64,000 nucleotides of DNA from Vibrio tarriae (lineage in GTDB: Bacteria; Pseudomonadota; Gammaproteobacteria; Enterobacterales; Vibrionaceae). The position numbers were made by a program, and so were the translations under genes. Under the pieces are notes generated by a model, which made no database searches, was not told the origin of the DNA, and was given only the letters and a program-made list of their open reading frames with translations. Of the stretch, positions 1-8,559 are shown in pieces. Where the stretch lies: the NCBI RefSeq assembly GCF_002216685.1, contig NZ_CP022353.1:1984001-2048000 (forward strand), written 5' to 3'. Positions within the stretch are counted from its first letter, which is position 1. Each line of letters starts with the position of its first letter.

Positions 1-920
1 CCCACCAACCGAATCATTTGATTGGCCGTAATGTTCAAGAGTTCATTACTCCGACTTGCTTTTTTATGGGCGCGAGCCCGTTTGGAAAATTGGCACAACA
101 AAACAGTGCTAACCAGCAGGATGAACTGATCAGTTGCAATGGTGAAACCTTGGTGGCAAACCGCGTGCCGATTAATTCAGGGCAACAACAAATTGGTTGG
201 GTGGTGAGCTTTCGCCGCCGCAACGATTTCAATACATTGACCTCGCAGCTCACCCAGATCCGCCAGCATAACGATAACCTGCGCGTGATGAGTCACGAGT
301 TTGCCAACCGCCTCTCCACCATCGGCGGCTTAATTCAAATTGGTGCGTACGATGAAGCAGTCAAAACCATTCGCCGTGAAACCGCAGAGCAGCAGCAATT
401 GATTGATTTCATCGCGCAGACGTTTCATCCCAAAGTGATCGCCGGTTTACTGCTGGGTAAATACTGCCGCGCCAGAGAACTCGGGCTTTGTTTAGAGTTC
501 GACCCTATGTCGCATCTGCATCAAGAACCACAGTGCATGACATCAGATGAACTCGCGGCGGTACTCGGTAATCTGCTGGATAACGCGTTTGAAGCCACGC
601 TTAAAAATCCAGACAGCAATAAGATCATTTCCCTGCTACTGACCGATAACGGTGAGGAGCTGGTGATTGAAGTGGCGGACAACGGCAACGGCATCTCGGC
701 CGACATCGCCCAAACTTTGTTTCTCAAGGGAGTGAGTAGCAAGAACCAAGAAGGACACGGTATCGGACTTTACCTTGTTCACCAATTTGTCACTCAGGCT
801 CATGGATCGATACTTATCGACAGTGCAGAGCCTAAAGGGACTATTTTTTCTATTTTTATTCCCAATCGCCCCCAAACGCTTGCGGCGGAAAACCTTCCGC
901 CACTTGCAGAAAGGGCATAA
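1..920 (+). CDS. dpiB: Citrate-type sensor histidine kinase, C-terminal part (cut by window edge)
   Basis: The reading frame is open to the left edge, so the N-terminal sensor and membrane part lies outside. What remains is the end of a PAS-like region followed by the transmitter: the phospho-acceptor His in SHEFANRL, the N box NLLDNAFEA, the G1 box DNGNGIS and the G2 box GHGIGLYLV. The short H-box spacing is that of the CitA/DcuS/DpiB family, inner-membrane kinases that sense citrate or C4-dicarboxylates. The next gene begins 13 nt later and encodes the matching response regulator, so the two are co-transcribed. Family assignment is good; the ligand (citrate) is inferred from homology and from memory of the Vibrio locus. 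Confidence 0.85.
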   Translation, partial: HQPNHLIGRNVQEFITPTCFFMGASPFGKLAQQNSANQQDELISCNGETLVANRVPINSGQQQIGWVVSFRRRNDFNTLTSQLTQIRQHNDNLRVMSHEFANRLSTIGGLIQIGAYDEAVKTIRRETAEQQQLIDFIAQTFHPKVIAGLLLGKYCRARELGLCLEFDPMSHLHQEPQCMTSDELAAVLGNLLDNAFEATLKNPDSNKIISLLLTDNGEELVIEVADNGNGISADIAQTLFLKGVSSKNQEGHGIGLYLVHQFVTQAHGSILIDSAEPKGTIFSIFIPNRPQTLAAENLPPLAERA

Positions 921-933
921 TAAGAGTTTGATT

Positions 934-1617
934 ATGATGGAATTAATCGACGTACTAATCGTAGAGGATGAAACAAGCATTGCCGACGTACATAGTTTTT
1001 ATCTCAAGCAGACGGCTCGCTTTCGTCCTGTGGGCGTTGCGCAAAATATTAGCGAAGCACGCAATATGGTGCGCATTCTTAAGCCGAAACTGATCTTCTT
1101 GGATAACTACCTGCCCGATGGACGAGGCATTGAGCTTTTAAAGGAGCTGACTCACCAACCTCAAGCGCCAGATGTGATTTTTATCACCGCCGCTTCCGAT
1201 ATGGAGACAGTACGCGAAGCGGTACGCTGCGGGGTATTTGATTATCTGTTAAAACCGATTGCTTATGATCGAGTACAAAACTCTCTCGAACGTTATCTGA
1301 AATATACCAGTTCTTTGCGCGCCAATGACAGCGTCAATCAGCGACACGTCGATGAGCTGTTTAATTTTCAAGCCAAAACCGAGCAACTCGATGGATTACC
1401 CAAAGGCATTGATGAGCTGACTTTGATTAAAATCCAAGAGATTTATCACCATGAACCGCAAGCCGCCTATACCGCAGAATTGTTAGGACAAGCGATTGGA
1501 ATTAGCAAAACCACGGCTAGACGTTATCTAGAATACTGTGTGGCCAGCGGTTTTCTGGAGGCCTGTATTCAACATGGTCGGGTAGGTCGTCCTGAGCGGC
1601 TTTACCAAAAGCGCTAA
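934..1617 (+). CDS. dpiA: CitB/DpiA-type response regulator
   Basis: A 227-residue two-component regulator, partner of the upstream kinase. The receiver domain occupies about residues 1-120: the acidic pair in VEDE, the phospho-acceptor Asp in IFLDNYLPDG, the conserved Thr in FITAAS and the Lys in LLKPI. The C-terminal part carries a helix-turn-helix of the CitB type (AELLGQAIGISKTTARRYLEY). I chose the tandem ATG at 934 because receiver homology begins there; an upstream in-frame ATG at 775 would only add residues overlapping the kinase gene. It probably activates citrate or C4-dicarboxylate fermentation genes outside the window. Confidence 0.88.
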   Translation: MMELIDVLIVEDETSIADVHSFYLKQTARFRPVGVAQNISEARNMVRILKPKLIFLDNYLPDGRGIELLKELTHQPQAPDVIFITAASDMETVREAVRCGVFDYLLKPIAYDRVQNSLERYLKYTSSLRANDSVNQRHVDELFNFQAKTEQLDGLPKGIDELTLIKIQEIYHHEPQAAYTAELLGQAIGISKTTARRYLEYCVASGFLEACIQHGRVGRPERLYQKR

Positions 1618-1653
1618 CCTACCCGCCACTATGCCGGATTTATATGGCATGAG

Positions 1654-1926
1654 CTATAAGGTGTAATGGAAGGGGATCACTTCGGTCGTATCCCCTATTT
1701 CCAAAATTCCTTCTAAGTTGTTGCTATGGCACTGACAAAGTGGAATCACAAATACTCCTTCTTCATCCTTATCACGTTTCACCAACATCGCCTGAGAAGA
1801 TGGAATTAAGCAGTTAATCTCAGCACAAAATGCCTGGCTATCACGGCTAAAATGTTGCCAATACGCCAACCAATTTTGGCGCGCTTCGGCGGAAGCTAAA
1901 TCTTTAGAAACCTTTCTTACTAACAT
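1654..1926 (-). CDS. Small conserved hypothetical protein
   Basis: A 90-residue soluble protein I do not recognise by function. It has no signal peptide or membrane segment. A CxCH cluster in the C-terminal half (PLCQCHSN) and a conserved-looking Cys pair earlier could bind a metal, but that is speculation. It lies convergent to the response regulator and divergent from the EAL gene, with its own upstream region. Composition fits the neighbouring core genes, so it is probably a genuine Vibrio gene. Confidence 0.6.
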   Translation of the reverse strand: MLVRKVSKDLASAEARQNWLAYWQHFSRDSQAFCAEINCLIPSSQAMLVKRDKDEEGVFVIPLCQCHSNNLEGILEIGDTTEVIPFHYTL

Positions 1927-2231
1927 CGCATCACCACTGTGGCTATTGAGTCGCTCTATTACAATGGATTTTGGCTTGTCTAAGCATGAAGCGATTCAAA
2001 ATTCGCCGTAGCGGAAAAAATCTTATTGGTTTTTATGTGGTTATCTTGTTTTCATGCCCTTGGCATCTTGTTTTAACCGTTATATACCGATAATTGGTCG
2101 GTTAATTTTCTGTCAAAACAAAATGCAATAAATTGAATAAAACCTAGACATAAGTAACAATAAATTTTGAAAACAAAGCCTATCTCACTGCCAAGGAACA
2201 GCGCAAACCGAATAAATAAGCGAGTCCTAAC
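1927..2231. other. Divergent intergenic region, no gene seen
   Basis: About 305 bp, AT-rich, between the small hypothetical gene and the EAL gene. It must contain both promoters. I see no RNA gene or clear operator in it. Confidence 0.4.
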
Positions 2232-3821
2232 ATGCAGGATTTTTTCGATAAAACCTTCATTAGACGTAGCATTCACTCCTTTGGGGCCTTTGTATTACCT
2301 TTAATGATTGGTTTACTACTGATCACTTGGCAAACTAGCCATGACCTCAAAAATGATATTCGTAACAGTTTAAAAGCTGGGAATACTCTGCTGGATTCTC
2401 TGGTACAACATGCCGAAATCGCCACCGAGCGTGCAGCGCCCTACTTGCGAATGTCCTGCAACGATGCTCAACCCTACTTGGCCGATTTAGTGACCATTAC
2501 GCCTGATGTGCGTAGCATCCATTTAAGTGAAAGCAATCATATTTACTGCGATTCACTAGGAGGAAAAGGGGTGCGCCCAATCAATGAACCGATTGGCCTT
2601 AATGATGAATTATTATTGCTACAAGGTGACAGACTCTCACCTAACCACTCGGCTTTAATTTTTTACCGCGACTATCCTGAGGGTACCGTTTTTTCTGGTG
2701 TCAGTAGTTACTACATCCGGAATATTTTGTCGCTCATCAAAAGCTACGGCAGTACAAGCCTACATATAGGTGAGCGCTGGTTTAACGATAAAGGCGTCAT
2801 CACAGATAGTTCTGTGCCCACAACCATTGAGCAAACATCTCGGAAATATCCATATTCACTGAGTACTTTTCTCACCAAGCAGGACTACTGGAACTATTTC
2901 ATTGACGCAAAACACACCAGTTTATGGTTATTGCTCTTGATGTCTTTTAGTTCCAGCGTTTACACCTTTTGGAGACAAGGGCAAATTAATGCTCTCGATC
3001 CAGAGATTCGTCGTGCAATACAGGCACAAGAATTTGAGCCTTATATCCAACCTATCATGGATATCCATGGCCGCTTAGCAAGTGCTGAAGTGTTAATGCG
3101 CTGGCATCATCCGACATCGGGTTTGATTCGTCCGGATCTTTTTATCCCATTAGCCGAAGAGTCTGGACTCATCGTCCCGATGACTTCTCAATTGATGTCT
3201 AAAGTGCGAGATCAATTGGCTCCGTACCAATCGAAAATTCCGTCTGATTTCCATATCAGTTTCAATATTTCTGCCAAACATTGCGTAAGTTCCAATCTAG
3301 TCAAAGATTGCCAGAATTTTTTGAGTGCCTTCGATAACCCTTCTTTGCTTGCATTAGAGTTAACAGAGAGGGAGTTAATCGAAGATACTGCAGAAGCACA
3401 TAAGCTATTTGCGAAGTTGAACCAAATTGGCGTTAGGATCGCCATTGATGACTTTGGAACAGGACATTCAAGCTTGAATTATTTGCAGAAGTTTCAGTTT
3501 GATGTACTCAAAATCGACCAGAGTTTCGTACGGATGATCGGCTCCAATGCCGTCTCCAGCCACATTGTGGATACCTTATTGGACTTAGCTCATCGTTTAA
3601 AAATGAAAACCGTTGCCGAAGGCATTGAGACAGCAGAACAAGTCGACTACTTTGCAACACGAGGGGTGGATTATATGCAGGGTTTCTTTTATGCCCGGCC
3701 AATGCCAATGGATGATTTCTTAACTCATTTGGTGATCGGTACTTGGGAAGGGGAAAATCCTTCCCTTGAATCTGACAAACAAACTCTCTCATTGGAGGTA
3801 ACGGAAAATCGTACGATTTAA
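2232..3821 (+). CDS. Membrane cyclic-di-GMP phosphodiesterase (CSS-motif sensor + EAL)
   Basis: A 529-residue membrane protein. A first transmembrane helix lies near residues 15-33 and a second near 235-250. The periplasmic part between them contains the Cys residues of a CSS-motif sensor (MSCNDAQP and IYCDSLGG), a domain known to respond to periplasmic redox state. The cytoplasmic EAL domain (about 265-510) keeps the residues needed for c-di-GMP hydrolysis: AEVLMR, the Asn of FNISAKH, ELTERE, AIDDFGTG, VLKID, AEGIE and the Gln of MQGFF. It should therefore be an active phosphodiesterase lowering c-di-GMP. Its 3' end overlaps the convergent dioxygenase gene by about 33 nt. Confidence 0.9.
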   Translation: MQDFFDKTFIRRSIHSFGAFVLPLMIGLLLITWQTSHDLKNDIRNSLKAGNTLLDSLVQHAEIATERAAPYLRMSCNDAQPYLADLVTITPDVRSIHLSESNHIYCDSLGGKGVRPINEPIGLNDELLLLQGDRLSPNHSALIFYRDYPEGTVFSGVSSYYIRNILSLIKSYGSTSLHIGERWFNDKGVITDSSVPTTIEQTSRKYPYSLSTFLTKQDYWNYFIDAKHTSLWLLLLMSFSSSVYTFWRQGQINALDPEIRRAIQAQEFEPYIQPIMDIHGRLASAEVLMRWHHPTSGLIRPDLFIPLAEESGLIVPMTSQLMSKVRDQLAPYQSKIPSDFHISFNISAKHCVSSNLVKDCQNFLSAFDNPSLLALELTERELIEDTAEAHKLFAKLNQIGVRIAIDDFGTGHSSLNYLQKFQFDVLKIDQSFVRMIGSNAVSSHIVDTLLDLAHRLKMKTVAEGIETAEQVDYFATRGVDYMQGFFYARPMPMDDFLTHLVIGTWEGENPSLESDKQTLSLEVTENRTI

Positions 3822-4118
3822 ACCCAACGGCTCGCCAAGCCAGTGGATGCGATCGTCTTGATGATCATAGATATCATCGCCCGATACCGGATGGATCAGT
3901 ACGCTCAGCGCACCACGATTTTCCTCTAGCCATTCCAGTAGGCCGTGTTGGTTATCACGAAAATGCAGTTCAAACATCGGCTTAACATGCGGACCAACGC
4001 GACGCGGCACTAAACCAAATAAAGCGATCACATCATGGCGTTCACGGGCAATTTGTTGGCGAAAACGTTCAGCGACGATCGCTTGGTCTGGATCAAAATA
4101 AACATGGGCATGGAACAT
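3789..4118 (-). CDS. DOPA 4,5-dioxygenase family protein
   Basis: A 109-residue protein of the small DOPA-dioxygenase family (PF08883). It begins FHAHVYFDP and later has ELHFRD and LIHPVSGDD; these His residues are the expected metal ligands. The start at 4118 is supported by an AGGAGTG ribosome site just upstream; an upstream in-frame start at 4157 would add a leader unlike the family. In bacteria the family cleaves or binds catechol-like substrates, but the physiological substrate is not known. It is convergent with, and slightly overlaps, the EAL gene. Confidence 0.8.
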   Translation of the reverse strand: MFHAHVYFDPDQAIVAERFRQQIARERHDVIALFGLVPRRVGPHVKPMFELHFRDNQHGLLEWLEENRGALSVLIHPVSGDDIYDHQDDRIHWLGEPLGLNRTIFRYLQ

Positions 4119-4267
4119 AATCACTCCTAACAAGATAATGGATAATGTGGTCAGCATAGCGCTGAGAAGTGCAGAATATCAGCTCGTGAATTTGCACAAT
4201 AAGGTCGATTTCTTCGAACAACTTCGCCCTTAAAAAAATGAACCATTCCGAGTCGCCACGCACACAA

Positions 4268-5197
4268 TCAAGGTTGGTTAACATCGTTTTGGGTAAGTGT
4301 GGAGGGAATTTGCGCTTGTAGCCACTGGCAAAAAACTTGCGTCGCGTCAGTGGCTTGGTGAGTAATCAAAAAGTAGCCAGCCTTGGCTCGAATGGGAGCA
4401 AAGGGGGTAACCAAACGCCCTGTATCGAGTTCGTTTGAAAGTAAGGCAGTACGCGCCATTGCAATCCCTACCCCGGCCTCTGCAGCTGACATCGCCATAT
4501 CCGTGCGGTTGAAGTAGTGATCACGCCGCTCAGGCAAGGTAATTCCCATCTGATGAGCCCAGTAGTGCCACTCTTGGTCGCGTGCCGCATTCGCCCACGG
4601 CATCGCATCATGCAGTAGCACGACCTGCTGCCAATTTTCTGCGTTTGCCCAATCCTGTTGCAACCAAGAATGGGCAGCGAGATAGTTCGCGTTCATCACG
4701 GGCAATAACCACTCCTCCATCAATAACTGCGCTTCTCGCCTCGGGTAAGGTAACGCACCATAATCAATCGCCAGATCGTAATCACGTCGATCACTATCCA
4801 CCAACGCGCCTTCAGCAAACGTCTGAATCTGAATCTCCGGATGCCGACGATAAAAATCTTCTAGCCGCGGAACTAGCCACTTAAACGCAAATGACGGCGT
4901 CAGTTTCAGCCGGATCTCTTTTCGCTCCGTTGATGGCACTAAACTGCGGATCGTCTGCTCGATATCTTGGTAGTTACGTTGCACCGTCGTCAGCAGGATT
5001 CGCCCCGCCTCGGTTAAACGCACCCCGCGCGAGTGCCGTTCAAACAAGCTAAAACCAAGCAGCGCTTCCAACTGCAACATTTGTTGGCTGATTGCTCCCG
5101 TCGTAAGGTGTAAAGCTGCGGCGGCTAAGCTAAAACTTGGGTATTGGGCGACCAGCATAAAAGTATGCAAACTGGCGACTTGCGGGCTTTTTAACAT
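4268..5197 (-). CDS. LysR-family regulator next to dadA
   Basis: A 309-residue LysR-type regulator. The N-terminal winged helix-turn-helix (about 1-65) has the usual pattern (SLAAAALHLTTGAISQQMLQLEALLGFSLFERH is split across it), and the rest is the substrate-binding co-inducer domain. It resembles the GcvA subgroup. It is divergent from the D-amino-acid dehydrogenase gene with about 100 bp between them, the classic layout for a LysR protein controlling its neighbour. The likely inducer is an amino acid such as D-alanine; this is inference from context. Confidence 0.87.
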   Translation of the reverse strand: MLKSPQVASLHTFMLVAQYPSFSLAAAALHLTTGAISQQMLQLEALLGFSLFERHSRGVRLTEAGRILLTTVQRNYQDIEQTIRSLVPSTERKEIRLKLTPSFAFKWLVPRLEDFYRRHPEIQIQTFAEGALVDSDRRDYDLAIDYGALPYPRREAQLLMEEWLLPVMNANYLAAHSWLQQDWANAENWQQVVLLHDAMPWANAARDQEWHYWAHQMGITLPERRDHYFNRTDMAMSAAEAGVGIAMARTALLSNELDTGRLVTPFAPIRAKAGYFLITHQATDATQVFCQWLQAQIPSTLTQNDVNQP

Positions 5198-5300
5198 GGC
5201 GCTGCTTTTAGTTTAACTAAAGGGTGGTGATAGATTTTATCGATTGTTAATGAAAAGTAAACCTTAGACACTGAGCCGAAAATTAAGCGAGGAGTCAATG

Positions 5301-6563
5301 ATGGAAGTTTTGGTTTTAGGTAGTGGTGTGGTCGGATTAACCAGCGCTTGGTATCTTGCGCAGGCAGGCCATGATGTCACCGTCGTCGATCGCCAACCAC
5401 GTAGCGCCGAAGAAACCAGCTTTGCGAACGCAGGGCAAATCTCCTATGGCTACTCTTCCCCTTGGGCTGCGCCGGGCATTCCGCAAAAAGCACTGAAATG
5501 GATGCTGGAAGAACACGCACCACTCAAAATCCAACCCTCGCTTGATCCTGCGTTACTGAGCTGGATGGGCAAGATGCTGCTCAACTGCCAGTTGTCGCGC
5601 TACCAAATTAACAAATCGCGGATGTTGGCGATTGCCAACTATAGCCGCGAGTGTTTAAAAGCGCTCAATCAAACCTATTCGCTCGATTACCAAGGTCGCC
5701 AACGCGGCACTTTGCAGGTATTTCGTGATGAAAAGCAGTTAGCTACGATTGAAAAAGACATGCAGCTTCTTGCGCAAAGTGGCGTACGTTTTGAATTGCT
5801 GAATGTCGCCCAGTGTCTGACTCATGAACCGGGGCTCGCCCCTGTGCAGGAAAAACTGGTGGGCGGCCTATGGCTGCCGGATGACGAAACGGGCGATTGT
5901 TACTTGTTTTGCCAACAGCTAACCGAGCTGGCCAAGCAACAGGGTGTACGTTTTCATTTTGACTGCCACATTCAGCAACTGGTCTATGAAGGCAAAAAGA
6001 TCATCGGTGTCCAAACCGATTTAGGCTTGCTCAAAGCGGACGCTTATGTAGTCGCACTGGGCAGTTATTCGACCTCATTGCTTAAACCGCTGGGGATTGA
6101 AATTCCAGTCTACCCAGTAAAAGGATACTCGTTAACCTTACCGATTATTGATGAAAAATTTGCGCCACAGTCGACCGTGATGGATGAAACCTATAAGGTT
6201 GCGCTGACTCGATTTTCCGATCGGATCCGCGTGGCGGGAACGGCTGAGTTAGCGGGTTTTGATCCAGCGATTCCAGAAGCACGTAAAGCGACGATTGAGA
6301 TGGTCGCGCGTGATTTGTTTCCGCACGGCGGCGATTTTGCAAAAGGGCAATTCTGGACCGGTTTTCGCCCCATGACCCCCGATGGCACACCAATCATCGG
6401 TGCCACTCCCTATACCAATCTCTATACCAATACTGGGCATGGCACACTGGGATGGACCATGGCTTGCGGCTCCGCCAGTATTCTGGCCGATGTGCTCACC
6501 CATGGCGAAAGCCCGCTCAGCCGTTTGGGGCTAGATCTGTTCCGTTATCCGAAAGCATCTTAA
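5301..6563 (+). CDS. dadA: D-amino-acid dehydrogenase (small subunit, FAD)
   Basis: A 420-residue flavoprotein of the DadA family. The N-terminus carries the FAD Rossmann motif (VLGSGVVGLTSAWYLAQAG), followed by the family motif ETSFANAGQISYGYSSPWAAPG. The C-terminus has the second FAD contact region (GFRPMTPDG, GHGTLGWTMACGS). It oxidises D-amino acids, chiefly D-alanine, to 2-oxo acids, passing electrons to the respiratory chain at the inner membrane. Of the tandem ATGs at 5298 and 5301, the second has better spacing from AGGAG. A divergent LysR regulator lies upstream and a sodium:alanine-type symporter downstream, suggesting a D-/L-alanine use cluster. Confidence 0.92.
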   Translation: MEVLVLGSGVVGLTSAWYLAQAGHDVTVVDRQPRSAEETSFANAGQISYGYSSPWAAPGIPQKALKWMLEEHAPLKIQPSLDPALLSWMGKMLLNCQLSRYQINKSRMLAIANYSRECLKALNQTYSLDYQGRQRGTLQVFRDEKQLATIEKDMQLLAQSGVRFELLNVAQCLTHEPGLAPVQEKLVGGLWLPDDETGDCYLFCQQLTELAKQQGVRFHFDCHIQQLVYEGKKIIGVQTDLGLLKADAYVVALGSYSTSLLKPLGIEIPVYPVKGYSLTLPIIDEKFAPQSTVMDETYKVALTRFSDRIRVAGTAELAGFDPAIPEARKATIEMVARDLFPHGGDFAKGQFWTGFRPMTPDGTPIIGATPYTNLYTNTGHGTLGWTMACGSASILADVLTHGESPLSRLGLDLFRYPKAS

Positions 6564-6929
6564 ATACGCGGCTTTTTTGGCTCTGCCTGCACGAGCATGG
6601 CAGAGCCATCTCTCACAATCCGCATACCACCCACAGTGTAAAACTCCAATAGGCTGACTAAATTATGGTCATTTCTTATTTATTTTTATCCGACTTAACC
6701 AAAGCATAAAATTTTTATCTAGCACATATCACCCACCAGATTGACCAAAAATTCACACCCCCTCCAATACTCAGCCCGTTGTACAACGAATAAACAGTTT
6801 TTGTGTTCAGCGTCACGCATCCATTCTTTGCCAGATAAAAAAATTAACATTTAAGTTACAAAAAGTTTAATATATCGAACACACAACAGACACAATAAAC
6901 ACAACAACTCATCTACAGGGAAACTACTT
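6564..6929. other. Intergenic region upstream of the symporter
   Basis: About 365 bp without a gene. It contains a 9-bp-stem hairpin (6579-6607) just after dadA that lacks a following T run. The rest is AT-rich and includes a plausible promoter region shortly before the symporter start. No RNA gene recognised. Confidence 0.4.
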
Positions 6930-8480
6930 ATGCAGTCATTTGTTGATTTTCTGAATGGAATCATCTGGAGTCCGGCGCTGATTTATCTCTGCCTTGGCGC
7001 TGGTTTGTTTTATTCCATTCTGACTCGTTTCGTACAGGTTCGTCACTTCTTCGAAATGTGGCGCCTACTTCTGAATAATAAAGAATCCTCAAAAGGGATC
7101 TCCTCTTTCCAAGCGCTCGCCGTATCACTCTCAGGCCGTGTGGGTACGGGTAACATTGCTGGGGTTGCCGCCGCTATCGGTTTCGGTGGCCCAGGTGCGG
7201 TATTCTGGATGTGGACCGTCGCGTTTTTTGGTGCCGCCACCGCTTATGCAGAATCCACACTGGCGCAAATTTATAAAGAAGAAGACAACGGTGAATTCCG
7301 TGGTGGCCCCGCTTACTACATCGAAAAAGCCATGGGTCAAAAATGGTACGCTTGGGTCTTCGCCATTGCGACCATCTTTGCTTGTGGGGTGTTGCTGCCT
7401 GGCGTGCAATCTAACAGTATCGGCAACGCCGTTGAGTCAGCATTTGGCTCAGGTCCAATGATTGAAACCGCACTCGGCACCTTTAGTTTTGCCAAAATTT
7501 TCACCGGTACGGTGATTTCAATCCTACTTGGCTTCATTATCTTTGGTGGCGTAAAACGTATCGCAAGCTTTACCCAGATCGTGGTGCCTTTTATGGCGCT
7601 GGCGTACATCATCACTGCGTTCGTGATCATCCTGCTCAATATCGGTGAAGTGCCACGCATTGTTGCGATGATCGTGGGCGATGCATTCTCACCCATGGCG
7701 GGCGTAGGTGCCGCGATTGGTTGGGGGGTAAAACGTGGGGTTTACTCTAACGAAGCAGGTCAAGGTACTGGTCCACACGCGGCAGCGGCAGCCAGTGTAG
7801 AGCACCCAGCACAGCAAGGTTTAGTACAATCTTTCTCTATCTACATTGATACCTTGATGGTCTGTTCAGCCACCGCGTTCATGATTTTGATCACGGGTGC
7901 CTACAACGTACACGGCGCGGGTGAAGGCATGTTCCTTGTGCAAAACCTGCCAGCGGACATCATTGCCAGCAGCCCAGCCTTTACCCAAATTGCCGTAGAT
8001 AGTGCCTTACCCGGCATTGGTAAGCCTTTCGTGGCCTTTGCGCTGTTCTTCTTCGCTTTCACTACGATTTTGGCTTACTACTACATCGCCGAAACTAACG
8101 TGGCCTATATCCGCCGTACCTTCAAAGTCGATGGCTTGATGTTTGTGCTCAAAATCGTACTCATGGCCGCCGTGTTCTACGGTACGGTCAAAACCGCCAA
8201 CTTGGCGTGGGCTTTAGGTGATGTGGGCGTCGGCTTGATGGCATGGCTCAACATCGTCGGCATCATCATTATCTTCTTTATGTCTAAGCCAACCATGGCA
8301 GCACTAAAGGATTATGAAGACCAACAAAAACAAGGCGTGACCGAATTTACCTTCAACCCAGTGAAGCTTGGCATCAAGGGGGCGACATACTGGGAAGGAA
8401 AATACCTTCGCAAAACGGGCAAAGCACCGACCGCGGAAGTGAAAGAGACCCAAAGGGTAGAGCAAACTAGCTCACTATAA
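6930..8480 (+). CDS. Sodium:alanine symporter (AgcS/AlsT family)
   Basis: A 516-residue, very hydrophobic inner-membrane protein with about ten or eleven helices. It carries the family signatures SGRVGTGNIAGVAAAIGFGGPGA near residue 70-92 (split motif) and GWGVKRGVYSNEAGQGTG near 265. Members import alanine or glycine with sodium. An ACAGGGAAACTACTT leader with a GGGA ribosome site precedes the ATG. Its position after dadA suggests it supplies alanine to that dehydrogenase. A strong terminator follows. Confidence 0.92.
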   Translation: MQSFVDFLNGIIWSPALIYLCLGAGLFYSILTRFVQVRHFFEMWRLLLNNKESSKGISSFQALAVSLSGRVGTGNIAGVAAAIGFGGPGAVFWMWTVAFFGAATAYAESTLAQIYKEEDNGEFRGGPAYYIEKAMGQKWYAWVFAIATIFACGVLLPGVQSNSIGNAVESAFGSGPMIETALGTFSFAKIFTGTVISILLGFIIFGGVKRIASFTQIVVPFMALAYIITAFVIILLNIGEVPRIVAMIVGDAFSPMAGVGAAIGWGVKRGVYSNEAGQGTGPHAAAAASVEHPAQQGLVQSFSIYIDTLMVCSATAFMILITGAYNVHGAGEGMFLVQNLPADIIASSPAFTQIAVDSALPGIGKPFVAFALFFFAFTTILAYYYIAETNVAYIRRTFKVDGLMFVLKIVLMAAVFYGTVKTANLAWALGDVGVGLMAWLNIVGIIIIFFMSKPTMAALKDYEDQQKQGVTEFTFNPVKLGIKGATYWEGKYLRKTGKAPTAEVKETQRVEQTSSL

Positions 8481-8511
8481 GAAAAAGCAGTGAACACAAC
8501 ATAAATAAGTC

Positions 8512-8538
8512 AAAGGGTTAGCATTCGCTAACCCTTTA
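8512..8538 (+). terminator. Terminator after the alanine symporter
   Basis: The stem AAAGGGTTAGC / GCTAACCCTTT with loop ATTC is followed by ATTTTT. The T run on the plus strand fits termination of the symporter transcript. Confidence 0.85.
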
Positions 8539-8559
8539 TTTTTCAACTCAAGGTGAAGG

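Noticed and set aside
775..933. Upstream extension of the response regulator
   Set aside because: The extra residues lie within the kinase gene and are not homologous to receivers.
6579..6607. Terminator after dadA
   Set aside because: The nine-pair hairpin has no T run on either strand in the right place; left as an unassigned hairpin.
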